Origin: DASXMX01 sp036794395
Lineage (GTDB): Bacteria > Planctomycetota > Phycisphaerae > Tepidisphaerales > Tepidisphaeraceae
Direction of reading: 5' to 3'
Assembly (NCBI GenBank): GCA_036794395.1
Contig: DAIRGS010000115.1
Location: forward strand, 1-20,069
DNA: 20,069 nucleotides
A model generated the notes under the pieces. That model did not search any database, was not told where the DNA came from, and was given only the letters and a program-made list of their open reading frames with translations. Below, piece by piece: positions 14,066 to 20,069 of the stretch (position 1 is its first letter; the number at the start of each line of letters is the position of its first letter). A program made the position numbers and the translations under genes.

Positions 14066-14205
14066 ATCTGGCTGGCCGTGCTCGGCGGACAAGGCCCGCG
14101 GATCGATCTGGCGGATAAACCCGCCTGGCCGATCAACGAGGACTGCCCGGGCCGACCCGGTCCTCCACGACCGTGCCGGATGCGTGGATGCGATCGTGGA
14201 CGGGC

Positions 14206-15762
14206 TTAGCTCAAGGTAATGCCCAGGCTCAATGGCAAACTGCCATTCCCTGGCAGCGAACTATCGGACAAGTTGAGCGTGTACACGCCTGCTGGCGACA
14301 GTTGGAGATTCCTGAATGTTGCCACGCCGTTGGCGATCGGCACGCTGACCTTCCCCTTGAGCACGCCGCCGGCTGGCCCGCTGGCGATCAACAGCGTCAC
14401 GGCGGTCCGGTTGTCCTTGATGATGTTGCCGTACTGATCTTCCAGGGTCGCGCTGATCGGCGGCATCGGTTTGCTCACCAAAGCAGTGCTGGGCGTCGCC
14501 TGTGAATGTACGAGATGAGCGCTGCTGCTTTCCGGGTTGATTTTGAACGTCCTGGATCTCGCCGGCCTCAGAGGGCTATCGGCAGCGGCCAGGGTATAGG
14601 TTCCAGCCTTGGTCAGCGAAAGGCCAGTGAACGTGGCGACCCCATTGCTCGCCTGGACCGCAGCCGTGCCATTAAGCACGCCGCCAACCGTGCCGGCCAG
14701 CGTCAGCGAAACGGTCGAGCTGTCCGTTGCCACCACATGACCGGTCTTATCCTCGATCAACACCGTCACCGGCGCCATGGTCGCCCCGGCGGTCGTGGTT
14801 ACCGGCTGCGTGCTAAATACCAGATGCGTTGCCGGCAGCGCCGCCTTGACGCCCGCGCCGCTCAATGTGAGCGTGAAGAATTGGTTGGCGTTCGGATGAG
14901 TGGCATCGAATGCAACTCCATTTGACGCCGTGAAAATGAGATTGTAATGGCCGGTGGCATCCAGCGCGCTGGGAGTCCCGGACAGCGTGGCGGTGCCATC
15001 GCCGTTGTCCACGAAGGTGATGCCGTCCGGGAGGATCGCCGTCTCGGTAATGCCCGGCGTCGGATCGCCCGTGGTGGTGATCGTAAACGACGACGGCTTG
15101 CCCACCTGGAAGGTCACGGCGTTCGCACTCGTGATGTGCGGCGGAGTGGCCGCGCCAATCGTGACCGTCAGATCGGCCGATGCAGCGCCAATGGCGCTGC
15201 CGGAATTAACACTCGCGCCAAAGTCGATCGCATAGTTTCCGGCGCTCAGGTTCAACGCCCGGTGCACCGAACTCGTATTACCCGACGCTACCGATATGGG
15301 ATAAGATCCGCTCGCGAAGGAGTCGAGATCAAAGCTTGACGTCCCCGCGCCCGTGCCGGCCAGGGTTCCATTGAATTGAACCGTCGCCGCCGCCGTCAGC
15401 GAGAAGAACAAAGTGATCGTCGCCTGAGAATCGCTGAGCTTATAGCTGCCGGTATCCGATTCAGTGGCGTCGGCGTGAAAAGTCAGTTGCAGCGGCGCCG
15501 TCTGATAGCTGGCATTCGCCGCGGCCGACCTCACATACGCCGATTGAAATGAGTTCCCCACGAAACTCGAAGCATCCTGCGCGTGTGCCGGATTCGTAGC
15601 CGCTTGCTGGAACGATCCGCCGGCCCCTGCCGCCGCGTAGATGGTTGTGTTGGCGGGATCGACCACAAACGAGAACAGAACCCTCTCCTCCATCGCCTCG
15701 ACCACCGCCCTGCAACGACGACCGCCACGGCTACCCGAAACTCCTCTGAAAGCCCGTTCCAT
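14206..15762 (-). CDS. Exported planctomycete protein with Ig-like/filamin-like domains
   Basis: A 518-aa secreted or surface protein. The basic N-terminus ends in the planctomycete extracellular motif AVVEAMEERVLFSF (19-32). An Ala/Ser/Thr-rich beta domain follows (about 35-205). Next is a putative-Ig segment of the He_PIG type (FQVGKPSSFTITTTGDPTPG ... LPDGITFVDNGDGTATLSGTP), then two similar repeats of about 95 residues: LVFSTQPVTTTAGATMAPVTV ... GVATFTGLSLTKAGTYTLAA and LVHSQATPSTALVSKPMPPI ... GVATFRNLQLSPAGVYTLNL. It ends soon after the second repeat with no visible anchor. ATG at 15762 is preceded by GAGGG 8 nt upstream. Likely an extracellular structural protein; no enzymatic motif is visible. 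Confidence 0.85.
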   Translation of the reverse strand: MERAFRGVSGSRGGRRCRAVVEAMEERVLFSFVVDPANTTIYAAAGAGGSFQQAATNPAHAQDASSFVGNSFQSAYVRSAAANASYQTAPLQLTFHADATESDTGSYKLSDSQATITLFFSLTAAATVQFNGTLAGTGAGTSSFDLDSFASGSYPISVASGNTSSVHRALNLSAGNYAIDFGASVNSGSAIGAASADLTVTIGAATPPHITSANAVTFQVGKPSSFTITTTGDPTPGITETAILPDGITFVDNGDGTATLSGTPSALDATGHYNLIFTASNGVAFDATHPNANQFFTLTLSGAGVKAALPATHLVFSTQPVTTTAGATMAPVTVLIEDKTGHVVATDSSTVSLTLAGTVGGVLNGTAAVQASNGVATFTGLSLTKAGTYTLAAADSPLRPARSRTFKINPESSSAHLVHSQATPSTALVSKPMPPISATLEDQYGNIIKDNRTAVTLLIASGPAGGVLKGKVSVPIANGVATFRNLQLSPAGVYTLNLSDSSLPGNGSLPLSLGITLS

Positions 15763-16131
15763 ATCTTTGCCCTCGATAGACTTTCCGCGCCAATCACGAT
15801 CCCCCTAACACATCGACCGTGGAGGCCTGTAGATGAGGGAGATTCTTCGAGGATGAACGGAGCGACATGAACAGGGAGAGACATGAAACGGGGACACCGC
15901 ACCATTTCGCATCCGCCAGGGCGCTCGCGGCTGTTCCTCTACCCCTTCCCCGTCCAAACCCCCGGCGGCCTCGAACCCGACTTCAGCACCCCCGGGGGCA
16001 AAACCCAATCCGCCCGCCGGACCCGAAACCCGGGACATGAAAGCGTAAGAGAAAATGTTGCCGGCAACAGCCTCGAAACGCCGTTTACTGGTAGTGATTT
16101 CGCTCGGCCATGCGGTTAGGTAAGTTGGCCA
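15763..16131. other. Intergenic region with a REP-like fragment
   Basis: About 370 nt. It contains ggggacaccgcacc near 15889, a degenerate half of the 14008-14065 palindrome, and GC-rich pieces (cccgggggc, gcccgccgg). Short open frames exist in several phases but none has a ribosome site or domain. It also holds the upstream region of the exported protein on the minus strand. Confidence 0.45.
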
Positions 16132-16938
16132 TCAGTCGGGCGAGGAGGCCTGCGGCGATGTCGCTTCGGACGGCGTCTTATCCGATCCGGTGCGTGGGTT
16201 GAGAATCGATCGCTCGCTCCGACGGTGGACTCGTCGCACCGCTTCATCTGCGCCGGGTCCTTCTAACGCATCGCGTTTGATGACTTGATCACGCAGCACC
16301 TTCGCGATCTCCTGTTCATCAACATTCACGTCGACCACGCGGCGCAACTCGCGACGGATCGCGCTAAGCACGGATTCGTTGTTGAGGATTAGCGCGGAGA
16401 GTAGATAGCGGCTTGTAGCGTCCTTGCGATCACGCATTTCCTCCTGCGCCCCGCGCTTGAAACCCTCCTTGGTGAACAGGAAGAGTACTTCCTGTTGTGG
16501 CTCGTCCTTGCATTCGATGGTCGTCAGGTCGATCTCAGCGATCAGTTGCTTGTCGATCGGCTTATTAAAGAGCACGTGATACAGCCGCCACGTGATGGCA
16601 TTGGTTAACACGACCCATTCGACGCCCGAGTTGGCGGCGTAATCAATGACCTGTTTTACGTGGCGGTCCTCCAGCGAAATGCCGATCGCCTTTACCTCGA
16701 CTAGCTCAGCGAGTTTATCATCAATCTTGATTGCCAGGTCGCAATACGTCCCACGGATCGCGTGTTCGCTGGTGAGATCTGTGTATTTGTCGAATCCGAA
16801 GACCTCAGCGAGAAGGTCCTTCACCAGCGTCACCGTGTCCGCCTCCGAGACGTCGCGCGTCCGCTGCTGCTCAATGATCGGCCGCATCTGTTTCATGCCG
16901 GACGTCAGGCGTTCGCAAACCCGCTTGGGTACATTCAT
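16132..16938 (-). CDS. Stand-alone type I restriction HsdR N-terminal-like protein
   Basis: A 268-aa protein with the nuclease domain seen at the N-terminus of HsdR (HSDR_N type): VFGFDKYTDLTSEHAIRGTY (47-66), catalytic Asp67 (CDLAIKI) and Glu81-x-Lys83 (LVEVKAIG), then DRHVKQVIDYAANSGVEWVV, LTNAITWRLYHVLFNKPID and LFLFTKEGFKRGA. The motor domain of HsdR is absent, and no hsdM or hsdS is near, so this is the common solitary form, whose job is not established. ATG at 16938 has GGAG 5 nt upstream. The last 30 residues are Ser/Thr/Pro-rich and probably disordered. Confidence 0.85.
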   Translation of the reverse strand: MNVPKRVCERLTSGMKQMRPIIEQQRTRDVSEADTVTLVKDLLAEVFGFDKYTDLTSEHAIRGTYCDLAIKIDDKLAELVEVKAIGISLEDRHVKQVIDYAANSGVEWVVLTNAITWRLYHVLFNKPIDKQLIAEIDLTTIECKDEPQQEVLFLFTKEGFKRGAQEEMRDRKDATSRYLLSALILNNESVLSAIRRELRRVVDVNVDEQEIAKVLRDQVIKRDALEGPGADEAVRRVHRRSERSILNPRTGSDKTPSEATSPQASSPD

Positions 16939-17000
16939 TGGCTCCGTTCGTCGTCAAGAAGTGCGGACCTCCCGAAGCGGCCCTGTTCGACGTGGGCCGC

Positions 17001-17204
17001 CTACCACCGGAGTATAATCCTTGCAGGCAAGCCAAACCACCAAGGCGGTTCCTCGCTCGACACCCGGGCGAGACGATGCACCAGCAGCAAGGCACGGTCC
17101 CGAAGCTGCAATCGTGACAAAAACTGCAAACCTGACATCCATTGACTTCCATCAATGACCCCAATGAACGCCCCGACTCCGATGACCCGGCCACGGTAGT
17201 CCAT
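17001..17204 (-). CDS. Possible small coupled protein
   Basis: A 67-aa frame starting MDYRGRVIGVGAFIGVIDGS. The ATG (17204-17202) overlaps the stop of the preceding membrane protein as TGATG, a common coupling layout. It has no known domain; a short hydrophobic stretch lies at 7-17 and a basic helix at 26-46. Support is only the overlap and the open frame, so it may be spurious. Confidence 0.3.
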   Translation of the reverse strand: MDYRGRVIGVGAFIGVIDGSQWMSGLQFLSRLQLRDRALLLVHRLARVSSEEPPWWFGLPARIILRW

Positions 17205-17440
17205 CACTGCTCTTCCGTTCGATCCTTCGTTTCTACGTCGAACCCGCGCGCCTCTTCCTCCCGATCGTCCAGCACCAAAAACACGACCCAACAGATGAGC
17301 ACCGCCACCACGCCGCACAAAACCACTGCATCCACGATCGATTTCGGTGGGGGCTTGATGAGCGCCGCCGTCCCCAAGGCCGCGAAGAACGCGGCCACAG
17401 CCGTCAATCCGATGGCAAATACGATCGTCCGCGGTTTCAT
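17204..17440 (-). CDS. Small two-TM membrane protein
   Basis: A 78-aa protein starting MKPRTIVFAIGLTAVAAFFA with a first membrane segment at about 5-27, a short PPPKS linker, a second segment (AVVLCGVVAVLICWVVFLVL, about 39-58) and an acidic cytosolic tail (DDREEEARGFDVETKDRTEEQ). GGGAGGGGG precedes the ATG by a few nt. The ATG overlaps the TGA of the zinc-ribbon remnant upstream (ATGA), so it belonged to that operon, whose head has been lost to the repeat array. Function unknown. Confidence 0.65.
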   Translation of the reverse strand: MKPRTIVFAIGLTAVAAFFAALGTAALIKPPPKSIVDAVVLCGVVAVLICWVVFLVLDDREEEARGFDVETKDRTEEQ

Positions 17441-17679
17441 CCCCGGCCCCCTCCCTTCGCCTCCACCTTCCCGGCTACCGCCATTCCACAATCCCGGCAC
17501 ACGCCGCTGGTGTTGCCGGTGAGAGCGTAACCACAATTGCGACACGAGCCGAGGAGGCGGGCTCGCCATCCCAGCATCCGATGGACGGAGTGAGCCGCGA
17601 GCTGCGGGGGGACTGATAAGAGAGACAGGGAAAGGGCGAGGAAGACGATGGCCCCATACGGCAGCCACGCCCAAACCCC
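17437..17679 (-). pseudogene. C-terminal remnant of a TM/zinc-ribbon protein
   Basis: In the frame ending at TGA 17439-17437 the sequence reads VWAWLPYGAIVFLALSLSLL ... then SCRNCGYALTGNTSGVCRDC. A membrane segment followed by CxxCGYxLxGxxxxxCxxCG is the C-terminal layout of a common planctomycete family. An in-frame TGA (17682-17680) precedes it, no ATG/GTG/TTG lies before the membrane segment, and the repeat array begins only 10 nt further on. The 5' part is therefore missing. A competing frame over the same bases (starting near 17686) is Pro/Arg-rich and not convincing. Confidence 0.6.
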
Positions 17680-17689
17680 TCATCAAACG

Positions 17690-18355
17690 GAAATCCTAAA
17701 CGGGACGAAATCCTAAACGTGACAGCTCTGAATTCACTGAAGATTATTCGGAGCCGTCCCGTTTTGCGGTTCCGTCCCGTTTTGCGGTTCCGGAGCCGTC
17801 CCGTTTTGCGGTTCGTTTTGCGGTTCCATGCGCGGCTGCAATTTGATCCAACGCCTGGCACCGATCGGTGTTCCAGAGCTCGAATGAACGTGATGGCATC
17901 CCGCACGAGACGGTATCAAATCCCGTGCGGACGATGCAAGAAGCGAAGGCCCCGAAATCCTAAACGTGACCGCTCTGAATTTACTGAAGATTATTCGGAG
18001 CCGTCCCGTTTTACGGTTCCCGTTTTACGGTTCCGTCCCGTTTTGCGGTTCCGGAGTGCAGGTCGCGGCAAAAGCCCTGAAACTGGCTCGACAAGAGCGT
18101 CGCATATGCCTGGTTGATCTGCTGGGTCGCATAGCGGCGACCCGGCCCAACACCACCGACAGCCGCATGCGCGGCTGCAATTTGATCCAACGCCTGGCGC
18201 CGATCGGTGTTCCAGAGCTCGAATGAACGTGATGGTATCCCGCACGAGACGGTATCAAATCCCGTGCGGACGATGCAAGAAACGAAGGCCCCGAAATCCT
18301 AAACGTGACAGCTCTGAATTTACTGAAGATTATTCGGAGCCGTCCCGTTTTGCCG
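17690..18355. repeat. Composite tandem repeat array
   Basis: The 17-mer gaaatcctaaacgtgac starts units at 17707, 17954 and 18293, with a near copy (gaaatcctaaacgggac) at 17690. Each unit head continues gctctgaattYactgaagattattcggagccgtcccgtttt, then one to four copies of GTTTTRCSGTTC. Units 1 and 2 share a 126-nt tail (17828-17953 and 18167-18292). Unit 2 (339 nt) carries an extra block of about 112 nt absent from unit 1 (247 nt). Unit 3 is only the head and abuts the glycosyltransferase stub. The tail contains ccgcacg/cgtgcgg, a 7-bp inverted pair. It is not a CRISPR: the units are long and the insert irregular. Confidence 0.9.
18054..18226 (+). other. Unclassified coding-like fragment in array unit 2
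   Basis: From GTG near 18056 an open frame of about 56 codons reads VQVAAKALKLARQERRICLV ... RMRGCNLIQRLAPIGVPELE and stops at 18226. Its composition looks protein-like and the last 19 codons (from the ATG at 18167) are repeated in unit 1 (from 17828). I do not recognise a family. It may be a captured gene end amplified with the array. Confidence 0.3.
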
Positions 18356-18360
18356 TTCCG

Positions 18361-18600
18361 ATCATGGGGGCGATTGGGCTTCAATCTTTTGTGGCGACGA
18401 GCGAGGATGATTTCGTGAATGCCGCCCAACGGCTTGCGGAGCCCGCCAACTTATCTGCAATTCGTTCTGGCCTGCGCGATGCGATGAAGCCGTTGCTGGA
18501 CGGGGCTAACGTGGCGCGGCGGATGGAAGAATTGTGTCTGAGCCGGGCGGCGTCTGTACGCACATCGGCACAGAAGGTTGAAGCGGCGTGTTGCGGTTAG
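18361..18600 (+). pseudogene. C-terminal stub of an O-GlcNAc transferase (SPINDLY/GT41)-like protein
   Basis: About 79 residues starting IMGAIGLQSFVATSEDDFVN match the last helices of bacterial GT41 proteins, where 'iGlp.lva.seddyv..A..La.d...L..lR..lR..m..spl.dg..fAr.mE' precedes the end: here AQRLAEPANLSAIRSGLRDA then MKPLLDGANVARRMEEL. The catalytic domain and TPRs are missing; upstream in frame is only repeat array. Such enzymes usually exceed 600 residues, so this is a 3' remnant. Its TAG overlaps by 4 nt the stop of the convergent gene. Confidence 0.72.
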
Positions 18601-19409
18601 TCGCCCCAGTGTTCATCTAGTTTCCCGTTTACAAATTTTCCGTGTTTGGCAGATAGCGAGACGTACCCGCCGACAGACCAACGGTAAACTTTGGAGTTAT
18701 CTGTTTCGCTTTCGAGACGGCCTTCCAATCGCGGCGATCGCGATGCCATCGCCGCATTCGCCTGCTCCAGCGTCATGCCGATTGCCAGACTGCCAGTTAG
18801 GATCGCCCTCTTTATCGGGTCGCTTTCGCTCGCGGCAATCTGTTCTTTCTCCTGCTTCCTCCATTTATCGATTTCCTCTTTGGCGCTCGCGGTGGCAGTA
18901 GCGAAAATAGGATCTCCCGGCCGTTGCATCATTTGGCCGGCGTAAAGAGCATCTGACCGCCACGGATCAATTTTCTTATCCGGATATGATGCGATAAGCA
19001 TCCGTTGAGCCGCCGAAGGGGATCGCCATGCGAGTAAGATTTGACTTATTACGCCGGCGTCAACCGAAAACATCGCTATATCCGCGCCGCCTACATCAGT
19101 TGCGAAGAACTGAAAATCGCCGGGCGGTATAATGCCTGATGGCAATCGGCGTCGGAATATCGCGTTGCTTTTGCTGATGCTAAACAATTTGACGCCGGAT
19201 TCGCCGGGGGGACAGAGAAGAAGTTTTGCAGCGTCGCCGACTCGCGAATGCGCCCTTGGGGCAGTCTTCGTTACCGGGAAAGCCACGTCGCCAAACGGCA
19301 CCCCGTCAACTGTTCGAGTTGCCTTTGTGGGTCGCGTTGATGGCCGGGACGCGGATTGCCCTGATGCGAAGGAGCTCACCGCCAGCACCAGTAAAATAAA
19401 CCACTTCAT
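18597..19409 (-). CDS. Secreted protein, possible BamE/SmpA-like C-terminus
   Basis: A 270-aa protein with a clear signal peptide (MKWFILLVLAVSSFASGQSA, cleavage near residues 17-20) and a Ser/Thr/Pro/Arg-rich stretch. The central part is unassigned (DFQFFATDVGGADIAMFSVD, ISQILLAWRSPSAAQRML). A charged helix follows (SAKEEIDKWRKQEKEQIAAS). The end, LAIGMTLEQANAAMASRSPR ... YRWSVGGYVSLSAKHGKFVN, resembles the 'i..GMt..qv...' opening and beta hairpins of SmpA/BamE-like domains; that is inference. ATG at 19409 with AAGGTGG upstream is preferred to GTG at 19418. It appears intact and convergent with the GT41 stub. Confidence 0.75.
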   Translation of the reverse strand: MKWFILLVLAVSSFASGQSASRPSTRPTKATRTVDGVPFGDVAFPVTKTAPRAHSRVGDAAKLLLCPPGESGVKLFSISKSNAIFRRRLPSGIIPPGDFQFFATDVGGADIAMFSVDAGVISQILLAWRSPSAAQRMLIASYPDKKIDPWRSDALYAGQMMQRPGDPIFATATASAKEEIDKWRKQEKEQIAASESDPIKRAILTGSLAIGMTLEQANAAMASRSPRLEGRLESETDNSKVYRWSVGGYVSLSAKHGKFVNGKLDEHWGD

Positions 19410-19470
19410 TTCGACCACCTTTTCAGTTCATTGCCGGAGAAGCCATTACAAAACCCCGCCAAGCCTATAC

Positions 19471-19899
19471 TCAAAGCTTCATCAGCCCAGCACAAATCGC
19501 AACCACCATCGCCGCAACAATCGCTCCCAAAATCCATACCCACGGGCTCATCGGCGTTTTCTCGGACTTATAAACCGGAACGTATTTTACCACCGGATCA
19601 TGCTCATGTTCGTTTCGTTCTTCCACTGCTTCGCTGATCTTCGCTGACAGATCCCACTTGTGGTATCGCTCCGGGTTTGGGATACCGAGTTCCCGCGCGA
19701 AGCGGATCTGCGGTTCGGTTGCTGGCGCATTATCTTCGTCCGTTACCGCGTTTCGCCGATCTTCTTCCGCCTGATCCCTCGCTTGCAGCTTGTGCATGCA
19801 GTTCGTGCAAACCACGCGCAGATTGTGGTAGACGTGCGCGACGGCCCGCTTCGTGATCGTCTTGCCGCATTCGGTGCATGTTTCCTCAATGTGGTTCAT
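19471..19899 (-). CDS. Zinc-ribbon, C-terminal membrane-anchored protein
   Basis: A 142-aa protein. The N-terminal zinc ribbon uses Cys8/Cys11 (CTECG) and Cys31/Cys34 (CTNCM), with HVYHNLRVV between. A linker rich in Asp/Glu/Arg follows, then TEPQIRFARELGIPNPERYH and KWDLSAKISEAVEER, a short helical motif seen in other proteins of unknown role. The C-terminus is a single membrane segment (WVWILGAIVAAMVVAICAGL) ending within three residues, so it is tail-anchored with the ribbon in the cytosol. The ATG at 19899 (GGGGAG just upstream) starts directly before the ribbon; the frame stays open to 19974, but that part overlaps the neighbouring frame and lacks features. Function unknown. Confidence 0.72.
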   Translation of the reverse strand: MNHIEETCTECGKTITKRAVAHVYHNLRVVCTNCMHKLQARDQAEEDRRNAVTDEDNAPATEPQIRFARELGIPNPERYHKWDLSAKISEAVEERNEHEHDPVVKYVPVYKSEKTPMSPWVWILGAIVAAMVVAICAGLMKL

Positions 19900-19909
19900 C
19901 GCTCCCCGC

Positions 19910-20069
19910 CTAATCCTCATCGCAAATGTTCGGACCATCACTCCCACCTGCGGTAATCCCAAGCACACGCACAAGCATACCGAAGCACACCACCGCGACC
20001 GCCACGATGCCCAAGGAAGCTGTTAAGGTGTGGAGTCGAGACGTGGCGCGGTGGCGCGAAGCGCTCCGT
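19910..20069 (-). CDS. Partial protein at window edge with a membrane segment
   Basis: The frame is open from the window end to TAG at 19912-19910: the last residues read LTASLGIVAVAVVCFGMLVR then VLGITAGGSDGPNICDED. One membrane segment is evident. The start lies outside, or is an internal TTG. A plus-strand ATG at 20009 (MPKEAVKVWSRDVARW...) competes over the last 60 nt; neither can be settled from the part visible. Confidence 0.35.
   Translation of the reverse strand, partial: RSASRHRATSRLHTLTASLGIVAVAVVCFGMLVRVLGITAGGSDGPNICDED

Larger units (their letters stand above)
13690..14205. other. Repeat-rich intergenic region
   Basis: About 515 nt with no credible gene. In order: a fragment gtgaattgcagcg (13706-13718) of the hairpin repeat, near-duplicate gctaaccc/gctaacc motifs (13770-13781), copy B of the repeat (13796-13932), the 58-nt palindrome (14008-14065), and 140 nt of GC-rich sequence that may be a decayed coding remnant with no recognisable product. 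Confidence 0.55.

Noticed and set aside
16132..16938. A full type I restriction-modification locus
   Set aside because: Only the HsdR-N-type domain is present; no motor domain, methylase or specificity subunit is in the window.
17142..17522. A plus-strand frame over the small membrane gene
   Set aside because: Ser/Thr/Pro-rich with no start signal; the minus strand encodes two clear membrane segments over the same bases.
17900..17950. A tRNA-like T-arm (tatcaaatcccgtgcgg) in the array tail
   Set aside because: The T stem does not form with a 7-nt loop, and no acceptor, D or anticodon arm could be found upstream.
17690..18360. Possible CRISPR array
   Set aside because: Repeats are 12-17 nt within units of 247 and 339 nt, there are no regular unique spacers, and no cas gene is present.
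20009..20069. A plus-strand start MPKEAVKVWSRDVARW at the window end
   Set aside because: Too short to judge, without a ribosome site, and in conflict with a minus-strand frame carrying a membrane segment; left undecided.

Overview
The window looks like an accessory stretch of a high-GC planctomycete chromosome, probably Phycisphaerae-like. Two large exported proteins (14206-15762 and 4397-6709, both minus strand) carry the short N-terminal motif typical of planctomycete extracellular proteins (EAMEERVLFS and ENLEARAYL). A CRxCGYxLxGxxxxxCxxCG zinc ribbon, also common in that phylum, survives in a gene remnant near 17.5 kb. Taxonomy is inferred from these motifs and base composition; no marker gene is present.

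Layout. 1-170: dispersed repeats. 211-1725: a lone two-NBD sugar ABC transporter ATPase with no permease beside it. 1824-3952: a small-gene island with an antitoxin/PIN pair, a PD-(D/E)XK nuclease-like protein, and a minus-strand DUF104-DUF104-PIN operon with two antitoxins for one toxin. 4397-6709: an FG-GAP/CARDB surface protein ending in a strong hairpin terminator. 6831-8790: divergent hopanoid side-chain genes hpnG (nucleosidase) and hpnH (radical SAM adenosyl-hopene transferase). 8800-9491: a GxxExxY nuclease-fold gene set among copies of a 35-bp GC-rich repeat, lying between hpnH and a conserved gene of unknown function (9525-9953). 10039-10605: an Uma2-family nuclease. 10628-13932: two direct copies of a hairpin-bearing repeat enclose a hypothetical gene, a ribbon-helix-helix-like antitoxin with a decapitated toxin, a lipoprotein with a hydrolase-like serine motif, and mddA (methanethiol S-methyltransferase). 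14008-14065: a near-perfect 58-nt palindrome. 14206-15762: a second exported protein. 16132-16938: a stand-alone HsdR-N-type protein. 17001-17679: small membrane genes and a zinc-ribbon remnant. 17690-18360: a composite tandem repeat array. 18361-18600: the C-terminal stub of an O-GlcNAc-transferase (SPINDLY)-like protein. 18597-20069: a secreted protein, a zinc-ribbon tail-anchored protein and an edge fragment.

How the genes relate. Only hpnG and hpnH form an evident pathway: HpnH joins the 5'-deoxyadenosyl group to a hopene and HpnG removes adenine. The rest reads as turnover-prone sequence: three toxin-antitoxin loci (one broken), four separate single-gene PD-(D/E)XK proteins, and at least five families of dispersed, inverted or tandem repeats, several at gene truncation points. 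The best candidates for something undescribed are the repeat-bracketed GxxExxY cassette, whose third repeat copy is itself split by a 30-nt palindrome that supplies the gene's stop codon, and the 17.7-18.4 kb composite array that separates two amputated genes.
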